A DNA stretch of 64,000 nt from the NCBI GenBank assembly GCA_946902985.2, contig OX336388.2:1211828609-1211892608 (forward strand). The letters are read 5' to 3'. Below are positions 10,455 to 23,574 of this stretch, one piece after another (the stretch's first letter is position 1; every line of letters begins with the position of its first letter). The notes beneath the pieces were generated by a model that saw only the letters and a list, made by a program, of their open reading frames with translations, made no database searches and was not told the origin of the DNA. This stretch comes from Meconema thalassinum. Lineage: Eukaryota > Arthropoda > Insecta > Orthoptera > Tettigoniidae. The position numbers were made by a program, and so were the translations under genes.

Positions 10455-13400
10455 TGCCCCCGTAATTGAATTATGTAGAGACCACGGTGGCTATATTTGA
10501 AATTATAATGAAAGTTATGGTTGTCATAGTTATGACGTGGGTAGTCATGACGTAAGCACGGATGACGTAAATGTTATGCCAGCAGGCTACTTGAGCTGAG
10601 ATTCTCAGTGACGTCAGCATTTAGTCGAGAATGTTCCAAGATTTACGACGCAGTCGCAGGAAACGAGGAATTCTGCTGAGGAAGAAACTATGCTATTGGA
10701 GGAGAGGCATGAACCAATCAACGATAGTTTAAAGGAAGACGGAGATTGCTGAAACTATGGTATTTTTATTACTTTTGGAATGCAGAATTGTGGAAATCCA
10801 TTTGCAGTAAAAGCATTGATTTGGAATTTTGGTGAAATTTATTTTCAGTTTTTGAATTTTGAAAATCCGTCATGTATTAACGAAGTTGGAACTTTTAGCG
10901 ATGACGCAGTACCACGCTTTGGAAGGGATGGAAACGCCCCTCGTGAAGTTAATAAAAGGGCTTGCGCAGAAGAGAGGAGCCTCTTTCGTTCTCTGATTAT
11001 TCTGAGATCTCATTCTCAGATCATCGAAGTCTATTGTGAAAGTTCTTTTCTTATACATTCATTATAGTGAGACGTCGAAGTGAACAGCAGTGAAAAGAAT
11101 CGTCTCTATAACGCGTGGCGAGGCCACTATATTAACGAGATCCAGGTCAAACTAGGTGAAGTTGAAACGGACCTTAGAAAGCTTCTACAAGTTTAGCTTC
11201 GAACAGTTAGCGGTCACCGATAAGCTAATTGCATTGTGCAGTGCTACATGCAGTTATAGAGAAAAGCTGAACAATTTCGACCGATTAGTTTGAAAGATAT
11301 TAGCAGTTTTATACGACTGACAAAAGTGATTATCTCGCCACAAGAGAAGCACTTTTGTATAGCCAGAATCAACGCAACGGCTGACGCTGCGAGTGGAATA
11401 GAAAGACTTCAGATTGCTTGGTTACACAACGATACAGTATAATGGAGCAATTAAATACGGCAGTTTGTTCTTCTGACATTACAACCGAAGAGCAGATGCA
11501 AGGCTAAAGGGCTTATTGCAATTGGGACATATTTCAACGGAGTAAGATAGCGACATGGAACTTCGCTAATTGCTATTCCACACAAGCGAACATGCGGTGA
11601 ATACCATCTACACCCATGTTTCGTAATTAAAGGCTGAATACCATCGAACAGCCATAGAAACAATTTCATACTCTGAATATGAATAATTTCTTCGGAAATT
11701 TCTACAAAACTTCATGGCGATTGTCTACTGGAACTTCAGGGAATTTTTCAAGAGAGGTCAGGGTGGACCCGACTCACAAAGAAGATTATTGCCGGAAGGA
11801 TGTCTATTCGTCTTCGAGGAGCAGAGCGATTTCCGGAGAAGGAAGCAGTTCGATTCTCCGAGGGTGCTATTTCCTATTTCGAGGATGGAGCTCAGCTTTA
11901 ACGTGGTGAAATGGATCCATCAGCAGTCTTCTTTGGGGAATTTTCCTCTGGAACGTCAATCGGCAGATAAGGTAGTCGTGAACGTTTATTGTATTTGAGT
12001 TTACTAATGATGTTTGAGCAACCATTTTTCCCATATTTTTTTATCCTCATGTTTTTTGCCCTATTTTCTTGTTGAGATTCTTATTCTCAGTACACCTTGA
12101 TGAGTTATGCCTTTTTCGACGATTTATTAAGACATTGTTATGTCATGGGCATAGTTTATGATTTTGAATCAGTTGAGACTGATATTTAGATTTTTCAGTA
12201 ATTAATATTTTTGTAGTCACGATTTGACTGTATGTTAATGATTTTTATGGCAGATTTAAATTCAGACAGCGTGTCACTTTATTAAAGTAATTCTACCCCA
12301 GTTTAATTACTTTGACCAATTTTCTGTCATCATCAAGAAGGAAAAACATTTAAATGATTTTAGAGCGTTAAAATCTCTTACGTTGTCGACGATCTTGGAA
12401 ATACTAGTCGTTATTTGAATTGATTGCAACACAGACATTTATCGTCAGTTATGAATGAACATTGCATTATAGACACTTTTGTGAAAGAGTAACTTTAATA
12501 AGGAATTATTGAATGCATTAAAGTCAAGAACTTTTGGTAGGAGTTTTTCTCAATTAGAGAGTTATATAACGATGTTTGCATTCCCCAGTCTAATTGGATT
12601 CTATTCGACTACTTTGCATTTTAGTCGCACTTTATTTGAAGATAGTATTTTTATACTACACATTTCTTTTAAGATGTTAATCTTAAATTTTGATAGACCA
12701 GACAGGCGTATATAAGCGTATTCACTATTAAATTTGTTTGTGATTGGCAAGTTTTGACTTCATTTCGGTTCATGAATGAAATCCACGAAGGTTATAGAAA
12801 AACAGTTTTGAAACAATTAATGATTATAAAAATTTTAAGTGGAACTATGAATGTATAATCGCTAGTGCAGCGCGTGTTGAAAGTCGCTGTTGTATAATGC
12901 CCTTGAATATGAAGGAAGTTCCCACAGGAATAAATGTTAAAGAATTATTTGTGGAAGTTTTGTAAGTTATGTGGAAGTTTAATGCCATATAGATTAATAT
13001 ATGATGATTTTGGGCATATTTTTAATGCAGTTTGTGCATTAACTTGTTAGCGAAGGATTTTCCGCTGGAATAAGATTGTCATAGTTCGTTGAAAATTAAT
13101 CAAGTGATTTACTGTTATAATTAACACGAGTTTTGAAAGAATTTGAGATAAGATTTTGAATGAAGGTTGCCGTCACAAATCATTATTAAAACCTTTATTA
13201 AACCAGATTGTGACATTAACATGTATAACTAACCTTCATTGGTCGATTATATTAAACACGATTATGAAAATTACCAACCGAATGAACATGTGGCTAATGT
13301 ATTTCTTAAATTAATAATTTAAACAATTTAAATGTTAATATTGTAAATAATTACTGTAAATATTTTTGAAAATAATATGGAACGAGAGTGATGTTAAAGG

Positions 13401-14344
13401 CGTGCTTATAATATTTTTATTGTCTTTGACTAATATTATAAACAATTTCTAATTGTTATAAATAATTTGTGTGATTTTGTTATAAACATTTAAGAGCTAA
13501 TTAAACATTTGAATTGAACTTAACAAGTTTAAGGAATTAACATAATGATCCAATAGGATGTGAGCAAAGTACTTGAAAGATTTGTGTAAATAATGTGAGT
13601 TGTCTTGTAGACATTTAAAAGCTTGAGAGCGCAGGCTGTATTCTTACGTAACATAGCATATGAGAAGGGAGTCCATTCGACCACTATGCAACAGGTTGGA
13701 GGGTAGCTCGCAGCTGGGCCAACATCTGGTTATCAGTGTGAGGTCGTCCACACTCTGGCCTTGCGACTATAAATACCATTCTCATGTTTATTAAAAGGAA
13801 ACCAAATGCTCTATATATGTCACACCTTGACGTCCTTTTCCAATCCAATAGTGTTATGAATATTACGTTATTTGGAGCTCTTGGGAGCTAAAATGTTTTA
13901 TATCATGTTGTATGATAATTTTTGCAAGTCCTACTGGAGGACGTAGTCAGATTGACTTGGGCTTCTGATAGCCACGTTGATTTTGTTGTGTTATCAAAAT
14001 CATACCCTTTATTAGAAATAAAGCTTTTGTACAGTTCAAAGTTCTCGTCTTCGTTTTTGGTTCATTTTTAAATGTCATGGTGGAGGTTATTGTGTGAACA
14101 GGCTTTAGTGATCCTGTTGTCAACTCAAACCCCGAGATAATTAAGAGGTAAGTAACGGTAAGTATGAACCCCCGTCTATTTTGGTGTGTTCCACAATGAT
14201 TTCCTGTGAACTTCTGTGCTCTTATCTCGATAGTATCTGTCAGTGCCATTTTCATTGATGTAACTGTGCCGGTGCGATTGATAATTGGCAATCCGATTGA
14301 GGGGGCGGATATCTGACAGCCTACTATCCAGGTAAACGGGGACA
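10455..14344. mobile_element. 3890-bp TG...CA-ended insertion (solo LTR or Ginger-like derivative)
   Basis: Present only in LTR 1; the uninterrupted sister LTRs show the exact pre-insertion sequence, so the boundaries are secure. It begins TGCCCCCGT and ends ACGGGGACA, giving short imperfect inverted termini, and is flanked by a 4-bp GTAC duplication. TG...CA ends with a 4-6-bp duplication are made by retroviral-type integrases, which fits a very long solo LTR. Ginger-type DNA transposons share these hallmarks. The interior is T-rich without recognisable coding. It shows a TATA-like AATAAAAGGGC near 10950, ACTATAAATACC near 13768 and an AATAAA signal near 14018, as an LTR might. I do not recognise the family. 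Confidence 0.72.
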
Positions 14345-14348
14345 GTAC
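14345..14348. repeat. GTAC target duplication, right
   Basis: Second GTAC copy, after which the LTR sequence resumes in register with 19493 and 24638. Confidence 0.85.
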
Positions 14349-15236
14349 GAAGAAAAGAGAACAGAATAAAAATAAACCAGGAAACGTAATCAAAACAACA
14401 ACAAAATTAGACCTATAAAACCAAAGAGGAACAGAATTAAAATATTACTAAGGGATGATATCGGAGCTCCATAACATAAAATAATTAAATAAATTAAATT
14501 AAAAAAAACGTACCTTACATCCTTCTCCGTGGAGACACAAAAATAATAAAATAATTAACACATAATTTTATGTTATTACATGTGCTTCACAAAAATGGCT
14601 AACACGCCCATGCCTCGTGTAGATACAAGCACTTGATCGCATCCAGTTTCGATTATCCTTGCACATTTCCTCTTCACGGCGGAACGATGAAAATTTACAG
14701 CCTGAAGAAAACAGGCAATTCCTTTTTCTTGAATGAGTATTTACATTTTGAAAAAGCTAGGGGCAATGCCCCCAGCGCAACGGATAGACACTCTTCGACC
14801 ACTCGTCGACTTGATGTTTTACACTCGACCTCTAATGGACTCCACAAAAAATGGCGGAGAATCGCTCGTCATTTATCGAACTGTCTTCATGTAAAATAAT
14901 ATTGTCCAATCACGAAGTGACACATCAAATAACAATGTCATAAATAAGTTCATGATTTGGCGGTATCAAGAATACACACCGTTCTTTGTTTTATGACGTA
15001 GAATATGATTGTCTTTTAATCATGTCATGCGTATAACGAATTTAATAAGGCGAAGCCCACACCACCTATTGGGGAGACACAGGAACTACTTGCAATCTCT
15101 CCAAGACCGACAGGCGCTACCATCTCGTGTTCAGAATGGGAAGCAAGTCACCAGGCGGTCGTTTCAAACTTCAAGAACAGCGTCCCTGATTAAATACATG
15201 TTTGAAATGGTAGAGACGTGCCCGTGCACGTATCAG

Positions 15237-15248
15237 TCTCCCTCCCTT
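15237..15248 (-). other. Polypurine tract (copy 1)
   Basis: Minus-strand AAGGGAGGGAGA, then C, then the LTR start TGATACG. Position and composition fit plus-strand priming of reverse transcription. Confidence 0.75.
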
Positions 15249-18200
15249 AAGCGTGAACACCGTTCACGAATATGCCAAGGCATAGACAGTCCTCCTTAAC
15301 TTGTCGATTCACCAGAGATGCTTCCCGAAGATAATGTTCACCAGTTAACTCCAATTGATGGATGAAACCGCATCGTTTTGGTTAGGAAGAATGCAGGGTC
15401 AGATTATCAGTGAAGAGATAATTGATCACCTCGCAAACCACTTAGTTAACAGCTTCACTGTGTCCAAAAACCTTCAGAAACGCAGTACACCAGCACCAGC
15501 AGTGCTTTCAGAGTCCGAGACACGTCAGATACATTTTCAACAAGTCCAATGTAGGTCGTTTTAGACGAAGTAGGATGAAGCAATGTGCAGGATATGATTC
15601 GACGCGTGGGCAGCCATTTACAAAAATAAAAGTTAATCTAATTTCAAAAAAAGGTTTACAGAGGTATTAAATCTTACTGCATTTTAACAAAAGAGAAACA
15701 AAGTTGAATTTAAATGAAGAAAAAAATTTCTGACAATGCCCTAGATCCGTGCTTACAAAATTTCATTAACAAGTTTACCTTTTTACAGATTCGAAGTACA
15801 TTACAAGATTACATGAGTTAGATGATTATACATTTCGAAGGAACTACGGTAGAGGAATGACCACTACAATTCCCAAAGGGAACAGGAATACAAGGTTACC
15901 ATGAGTTAGGTCTCCCACGGAGCCCAACTTACATGTTAGCATCTCCTATGAAACATCAAAATTAGGTACACTTTTACAATTTACCATTACAATGGGAACT
16001 TCCCAACATTTACATTTTGTATCCCATCAGAGTTTTCATATCCAATTAAATTCAACATTCCACAAGGAACAGAAGCTTGAAGGCTTCAATGAAGGTTAGG
16101 GATACTCTACATTATACAAATTCAGTTTACAAAATTTGTTTTACAAAATTTACGGTAGCATTTCCTCATTAGAAACGTCTCCACCTCGTTTAATGTGTGA
16201 TAGATGCACTCTAGAAATTTTGTTGGCTGGCCTTAAGGTTTTGAAAAAGAAAATTAATTAATCTGACATGTATGCCTCTACATAGTTGGTTCGTGACCGC
16301 ACGCATTACTTGGCATGGGGACACTGAGGAATTCAAACGCAGTTACAGAAACGACAAGAACGAAGAAGAAAATGGCAGCGCAGAAAATCAAACACCAATA
16401 CACTCACACAAGGAACGAAATTGAGGTTCGACACCCGATGAGAATACAGCCGACATCCGCCTGGGTGAGAAAAATCCAACATAAAAAGAACTAAGTTCAA
16501 CAGTACACGAGGTACAATGAGGTTTCCTCGATCAGGTTAAAGACACGAACACGTACAACCAAAGGATGCCTAACATGGCCCGAAAATACGGTTAGATGAG
16601 AAACAAGCCGCTCTTGTTGAAAGACGAGGCTAACAGGGAACATTTACGCACCATTCCAAACGATAAAGCCGAAAAATTTGGGATTATAAATCAAAAGCAG
16701 AAAATTTTACTCAAACTACAGTGGCTGATGACCGGGATTGCCATAGCATGAACTAAAACAGAAGGCCAAAGTACTTTACGGTTATCATGAGGCAACAGGA
16801 GACCCAGATTTCCAGCAACAAGAGATTACTGGCTTTAAAAGTAAAACAAGCTGACTTACAGAACCAGATGACCACAATTTCCAACAGAAATTTAATCCAA
16901 GTAACTTTAGAAGACCCTATATATATTAATTAAGCAGGAAAGCACATTACATTATGGCTGTTCACGAACTGAGACCTCATATTCACAACAACATATTCAT
17001 CGCACAACATACTCCAATAATAGCGATACATAATTTTTACCACCCACAAAAATAATTCCCATTAATATTCAAATATGCAAGTTATGTAGTCGTAGAGATA
17101 TCATAACACAAACAAATACAATTAAAACACAATACCCTTACAATTACATTACATTACATGACACATACCTGCATGTCCTCGAACAGACGAGTCCCATACC
17201 AAGCCAGTTCGAATCGTGCAAGTCCTATATACAACCTGCCCAGGGATCAAACCAAGAAAGAATCCCATACTTCTAATCCTAGCTAATCCCAGACAGTAGA
17301 TATCTCCACGTAAAACACACCTACATATTATGTTCAGTTCAAAATTACAATGAAAGCAACTAATAAAAATACGATCCTAACCTTACTTTTGCAAACAAAA
17401 GAAACCCTAAATTACCCCACCCTACAAATCTAAATCAAAATCTAACGTTAACACATGCATACAGACATGATTTGCACAACATATACGCTTATCCCAGAAC
17501 GATTGCAGTATAATGTAAGTTTAAGAACCAAAAATTACAGATCGCCCACTGCGATAAAAACACTTCAAAACAAACACTTGCCTTGAATGAATTAGGGAAG
17601 AATTCCTAGCCAAAAAATAGTGACATGCATGTTAAATGTGCCTTCTGGCACCACAATAGGGACATAGGGCGGGCAGATTTCCATAGGTTAGCCCTTTTAA
17701 TCGGACTACACTTTGCCATAACACCAATAGGCGTGACAGTTCCATAATAAATAAATTACGAGGACAGCATATCACCACAGAATATCATGCACAAGAAACA
17801 TACAGGAACACAACAGTCTTCTTAAACACCAACACTGCCTCGACACCTGAAATTTCGACAAAAACATCATGCACAACGTAGCCCAGGACTGCAGACGTCA
17901 CCGCTTGCTTGGCTCGAGAACAGGAAGCTAAATTAATAAAAACTGCCACAGACCACATGGCGAACAGCATCCGAAAGAGCTCCAGGATGTCTTCACTCGC
18001 AGATGTAGGCTATCAGAATATCAACAATCCCATTTCCCATGCCAAGAACACATGTCAGTCACTCACCGAGCTGCAATTTCATTGGGGATGTTGCACACAA
18101 ACAGGGTAAAATACAGGGGTAAACGCCTCGTTTAAAAACAGGACACCTTACATCCAGCATACCACATGGATATCCAGAGGCAACATGAAACACAATAACG

Positions 18201-18341
18201 ATAAGGATTAGCAAAACATAACATTAAGTGCACTTTCCTGACAAAATCCCACCAACAACTGACCCATCAGTATTAGAGGGGTCCATAAAACAGCCTGTGG
18301 GTACTGGGGAGGGGATAGTTACGGAAGTGAACATGAGCGGG

Positions 18342-18511
18342 ATCTGCTACCAAAATGCTACGTGAAGAGACACCATCGCTTGGCCAGCAGCACGTCAGTA
18401 ATTCGATAACCAACGCTCTGCTACCAAAATGCTACCCCTCAACAGCATTGGACGGCACTGGCCAGCAGCACGTCGGCTTCTCGATAACCAACGCTTTGCT
18501 TACCAGAATGG
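18342..18511 (-). repeat. 74-78-bp tandem repeat spanning the primer binding site and LTR end
   Basis: CTGCTACCAAAATGCTAC occurs at about 18344 and 18418, and a diverged version (TTGCTTACCAGAATGGGAC) at about 18497. The blocks TGGCCAGCAGCACGTC and CGATAACCAACGCT are also repeated (18382 and 18459; 18403 and 18482). The real primer binding site is the middle unit, and the third unit lies inside the LTR. The same arrangement is at 23487-23656. Confidence 0.7.
18415..18426 (-). other. Primer binding site, initiator tRNA-Met (copy 1)
   Basis: Minus-strand TGGTAGCAGAGC, complementary to the last 12 nt of initiator tRNA-Met including CCA, 3 nt (TTT) downstream of the LTR 2 end at 18430. The strongest evidence for the element's orientation. 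Confidence 0.85.
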
Positions 18512-20380
18512 GACGAGGACGGGAAACGTGGATGGGCCAACTTACCTGTATTCAGGGGTCCGGGTCACTTTCGCAGCAACATCACCTCCCGATGACATGT
18601 CCCAACAGAAGAGCTCCAAAGGAGTCGAAGGAAGATGGAGAAGGGGACAACACACACAGGCTATCGTACAAACACCCCCCAAAAACCAACGGAACTGCCG
18701 TCGGTGAAATAATGCCACAACCAAAAATTTTAAAAAAGAATAAAAAAGGTTTAATATTAAAAATTTAAAAAAGAATCATCACCAGAAAAAGAACATGCAT
18801 CCACCACCAACATTTTACAAGAAGGCCAGATAGCGCCTAACATGCTTGCTTGCAAAGCGAAGAAGACGAAAGACTTAATTTAAAATAATATAAAATTTAA
18901 CAGCCCAAAGGTTAAAATAAATATTACATGCATAACATACTCAGAACGGGCTTGATGAATTGCAAGGTAATGCAATCACGATCCGACATGTAGATGTTGA
19001 GGCCGCGCCAAAAAAAATAAGGATAGAAATTAAATTACACTTTAAAAAAAATTAAATGGGATAGAACATTAAAAAAAATGATATGCTCGCCGGCGAAACA
19101 CACAAGGACATTTTACATCCGAAAACACAAAACTAACATCAACAAGATTACAAATTTTTAAAAATAATTATTGAGCAAACAGAAAAACACGTATGCTTTG
19201 GAGACCCGCGCCAAATGGACTGACAACGAGACCACAATGCATCACGGTAAACATAAGCTATGGCCACACCAAAAACATGCCAGATCAAAATTACGGCAAA
19301 CAATAAATAAAGGTAAATTTAAACATTAGCGTAAAGAAAATGACGGCGGAAAATAATTAGGTCTAAATGCTATTACAATCGAGAAATGCACCGGATCATG
19401 AATAAATTACAATGTCAATCCCAAGATTGACAAAGGAATATAAATAATAATTTAAACGTAAAATAAATTAGAAATGTGTCTCCCCAAGGTACGAAGAAAA
19501 GAGAACAGAATAAAAATAAACCAGGAAACGTAATCAAAACAACAACAAAATTAGACCTATAAAACCAAAGAGGAACAGAATTAAAATATTACTAAGGGAT
19601 GATATCGGAGCTCCATAACATGAAATAATTAAATAAATTGAATTTAAAAAAAACGTACCTTACATCCTTCTCCGTGGAGACACAAAAATAATAAAATAAT
19701 TAACACATAATTTTATGTTATTACATGTGCTTCACAAAAATGGCTAACACGCCCATGCCTCGTGTAGATACAAGCACTTGATCGCATCCAGTTTCGATTA
19801 TCCTTGCACATTTCCTCTTCACGGCGGAACTATGAAAATTTACAGCCTGAAGAAAACAGGCAATTCCTTTTTCTTGAATGAGTATTTACATTTTGAAAAA
19901 GCTAGGGGCAATGCCCCCAGCGCAACGGATAGACACTCTTCGACCACTCGTCGACTTGATGTTTTACACTCGACCTCTAATGGACTCCACAAAAAATGGC
20001 GGAGAATCGCTCGTCATTTATCGAACTGTCTTCATGTAAAATAATATTGTCCAATCACGAAGTGACACATCAAATAACAATGTCATAAATAAGTTCATGA
20101 TTTGGCGGTATCAAGAATACACACCGTTCTTTGTTTTATGACGTAGAATATGATTGTCTTTTAATCATGTCATGCGTATAACGAATTTAATAAGGCGAAG
20201 CCCACACCACCTATTGGGGAGACACAGGAACTACTTGCAATCTCTCCAAGACCGACAGGCGCTACCATCTCGTGTTCAGAATGGGAAGCAAGTCACCAGG
20301 CGGTCGTTTCAAACTTCAAGAACAGCGTCCCTGATTAAATACATGTTTGAAATGGTAGAGACGTGCCCGTGCACGTATCA
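18430..20380 (-). repeat. LARD LTR 2 (central, uninterrupted)
   Basis: 1951 bp with TG...CA termini on either strand. It contains the empty GTAC site at 19489-19492. Private differences include changes near 19620-19645 and ACTATG against ACGATG near 19830. It serves as 3' LTR of the right element and 5' LTR of the left element. Confidence 0.85.
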
Positions 20381-20381
20381 G

Positions 20382-20393
20382 TCTCCCTCCCTT
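20382..20393 (-). other. Polypurine tract (copy 2)
   Basis: Same AAGGGAGGGAGA next to the LTR 2 start on the minus strand. Confidence 0.75.
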
Positions 20394-23300
20394 AAGCGTG
20401 AACACCGTTCACGAATATGCCAAGGCATAGACAGTCCTCCTTAACTTGTCGATTCACCAGAGATGCTTCCCGAAGATAATGTTCACCAGTTAACTCCAAT
20501 TGATGGATGAAACCGCATCGTTTTGGTTAGGAAGAATGCAGGGTCAGATTATCAGTGAAGAGATAATTGATCACCTCGCAAACCACTTAGTTAACAGCTT
20601 CACTGTGTCCAAAAACCTTCAGAAACGCAGTACACCAGCACCAGCAGTGCTTTCAGAGTCCGAGACACGTCAGATACATTTTCAACAAGTCCAATGTAGG
20701 TCGTTTTAGACGAAGTAGGATGAAGCAATGTGCAGGATATGATTCGACGCGTGGGCAGCCATTTACAAAAATAAAAGTTAATCTAATTTCAAAAAAAGGT
20801 TTACAGAGGTATTAAATCTTACTGCATTTTAACAAAAGAGAAACAAAGTTGAATTTAAATGAAGAAAAAAATTTCTGACAATGCCCTAGATCCGTGCTTA
20901 CAAAATTTCATTAACAAGTTTACCTTTTTACAGATTCGAAGTACATTACAAGATTACATGAGTTAGATGATTATACATTTCGAAGGAACTACGGTAGAGG
21001 AATGACCACTACAATTCCCAAAGGGAACAGGAATACAAGGTTACCATGAGTTAGGTCTCCCACGGAGCCCAACTTACATGTTAGCATCTCCTATGAAACA
21101 TCAAAATTAGGTACACTTTTACAATTTACCATTACAATGGGAACTTCCCAACATTTACATTTTGTATCCCATCAGAGTTTTCATATCCAATTAAATTCAA
21201 CATTCCACAAGGAACAGAAGCTTGAAGGCTTCAATGAAGGTTAGGGATACTCTACATTATACAAATTCAGTTTACAAAATTTGTTTTACAAAATTTACGG
21301 TAGCATTTCCTCATTAGAAACGTCTCCACCTCGTTTAATGTGTGATAGATGCACTCTAGAAATTTTGTTGGCTGGCCTTAAGGTTTTGAAAAAGAAAATT
21401 AATTAATCTGACATGTATGCCTCTACATAGTTGGTTCGTGACCGCACGCATTACTTGGCATGGGGACACTGAGGAATTCAAACGCAGTTACAGAAACGAC
21501 AAGAACGAAGAAGAAAATGGCAGCGCAGAAAATCAAACACCAATACACTCACACAAGGAACGAAATTGAGGTTCGACACCCGATGAGAATACAGCCGACA
21601 TCCGCCTGGGTGAGAAAAATCCAACATAAAAAGAACTAAGTTCAACAGTACACGAGGTACAATGAGGTTTCCTCGATCAGGTTAAAGACACGAACACGTA
21701 CAACCAAAGGATGCCTAACATGGCCCGAAAATACGGTTAGATGAGAAACAAGCCGCTCTTGTTGAAAGACGAGGCTAACAGGGAACATTTACGCACCATT
21801 CCAAACGATAAAGCCGAAAAATTTGGGATTATAAATCAAAAGCAGAAAATTTTACTCAAACTACAGTGGCTGATGACCGGGATTGCCATAGCATGAACTA
21901 AAACAGAAGGCCAAAGTACTTTACGGTTATCATGAGGCAACAGGAGACCCAGATTTCCAGCAACAAGAGATTACTGGCTTTAAAAGTAAAACAAGCTGAC
22001 TTACAGAACCAGATGACCACAATTTCCAACAGAAATTTAATCCAAGTAACTTTAGAAGACCCTATATATATTAATTAAGCAGGAAAGCACATTACATTAT
22101 GGCTGTTCACGAACTGAGACCTCATATTCACAACAACATATTCATCGCACAACATACTCCAATAATAGCGATACATAATTTTTACCACCCACAAAAATAA
22201 TTCCCATTAATATTCAAATATGCAAGTTATGTAGTCGTAGAGATATCATAACACAAACAAATACAATTAAAACACAATACCCTTACAATTACATTACATT
22301 ACATGACACATACCTGCATGTCCTCGAACAGACGAGTCCCATACCAAGCCAGTTCGAATCGTGCAAGTCCTATATACAACCTGCCCAGGGATCAAACCAA
22401 GAAAGAATCCCATACTTCTAATCCTAGCTAATCCCAGACAGTAGATATCTCCACGTAAAACACACCTACATATTATGTTCAGTTCAAAATTACAATGAAA
22501 GCAACTAATAAAAATACGATCCTAACCTTACTTTTGCAAACAAAAGAAACCCTAAATTACCCCACCCTACAAATCTAAATCAAAATCTAACGTTAACACA
22601 TGCATACAGACATGATTTGCACAACATATACGCTTATCCCAGAACGATTGCAGTATAATGTAAGTTTAAGAACCAAAAATTACAGATCGCCCACTGCGAT
22701 AAAAACACTTCAAAACAAACACTTGCCTTGAATGAATTAGGGAAGAATTCCTAGCCAAAAAATAGTGACATGCATGTTAAATGTGCCTTCTGGCACCACA
22801 ATAGGGACATAGGGCGGGCAGATTTCCATAGGTTAGCCCTTTTAATCGGACTACACTTTGCCATAACACCAATAGGCGTGACAGTTCCATAATAAATAAA
22901 TTACGAGGACAGCATATCACCACAGAATATCATGCACAAGAAACATACAGGAACACAACAGTCTTCTTAAACACCAACACTGCCTCGACACCTGAAATTT
23001 CGACAAAAACATCATGCACAACGTAGCCCAGGACTGCAGACGTCACCGCTTGCTTGGCTCGAGAACAGGAAGCTAAATTAATAAAAACTGCCACAGACCA
23101 CATGGCGAACAGCATCCGAAAGAGCTCCAGGATGTCTTCACTCGCAGATGTAGGCTATCAGAATATCAACAATCCCATTTCCCATGCCAAGAACACATGT
23201 CAGTCACTCACCGAGCTGCAATTTCATTGGGGATGTTGCACACAAACAGGGTAAAATACAGGGGTAAACGCCTCGTTTAAAAACAGGACACCTTACATCC

Positions 23301-23559
23301 AGCATACCACATGGATATCCAGAGGCAACATGAAACACAATAACGATAAGGATTAGCAAAACATAACATTAAGTGCACTTTCCTGACAAAATCCCACCAA
23401 CAACTGACCCATCAGTATTAGAGGGGTCCATAAAACAGCCTGTGGGTACTGGGGAGGGGATAGTTACGGAAGTGAACATGAGCGGGATCTGCTACCAAAA
23501 TGCTACGTGAAGAGACACCATCGCTTGGCCAGCAGCACGTCAGTAATTCGATAACCAAC

Positions 23560-23571
23560 GCTCTGCTACCA
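23560..23571 (-). other. Primer binding site, initiator tRNA-Met (copy 2)
   Basis: Same TGGTAGCAGAGC, 3 nt after the end of LTR 3 at 23575. As LTR 3 is the outermost 5' LTR, this would be the primer site of a full transcript. Confidence 0.85.
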
Positions 23572-23574
23572 AAA

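Larger units (their letters stand above)
9391..15235 (-). repeat. LARD LTR 1 (element 3' LTR), split by a 3.9-kb insertion
   Basis: LTR of 1951 bp once the inserted 3890-bp element and one GTAC copy are removed; pieces 9391-10454 and 14345-15235. It differs from the other two LTRs at its left tip (CCCCCCTTA against CCCCTCAACA) and at scattered single bases and a small indel near 10030. It lies at the 3' end of the element, so no primer binding site follows it. Confidence 0.85.
15236..18429 (-). other. LARD internal region 1 (non-coding)
   Basis: A 3194-bp interval between LTR 1 and LTR 2. Frames are short (69 codons or fewer) with no retroelement domain. The plus strand is visibly rich in A and C, so the element's RNA would be rich in U and G. 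The segment matches 20381-23574 almost perfectly at a 5145-bp offset. A large, conserved, non-coding interior is the defining trait of LARDs, best known from plants. Confidence 0.8.
20381..23574 (-). other. LARD internal region 2 (non-coding)
   Basis: Near-identical to 15236-18429. No coding domain. Bounded by a polypurine tract (20382-20393) and a primer binding site (23560-23571). Confidence 0.8.

Noticed and set aside
13947..14393. A 148-codon open frame on the minus strand
   Set aside because: It crosses the right boundary of the 3.9-kb insertion into LTR sequence, so it was created by the insertion. No recognisable domain.
18355..18768. A 137-codon open frame repeated at 23500-23913
   Set aside because: It spans the LTR/primer-site junction of the LARD in the wrong orientation. 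Its internal repeat (GQQHV...SITNALL) comes from the 74-78-bp DNA repeat. No domain, and no reason to expect translation.
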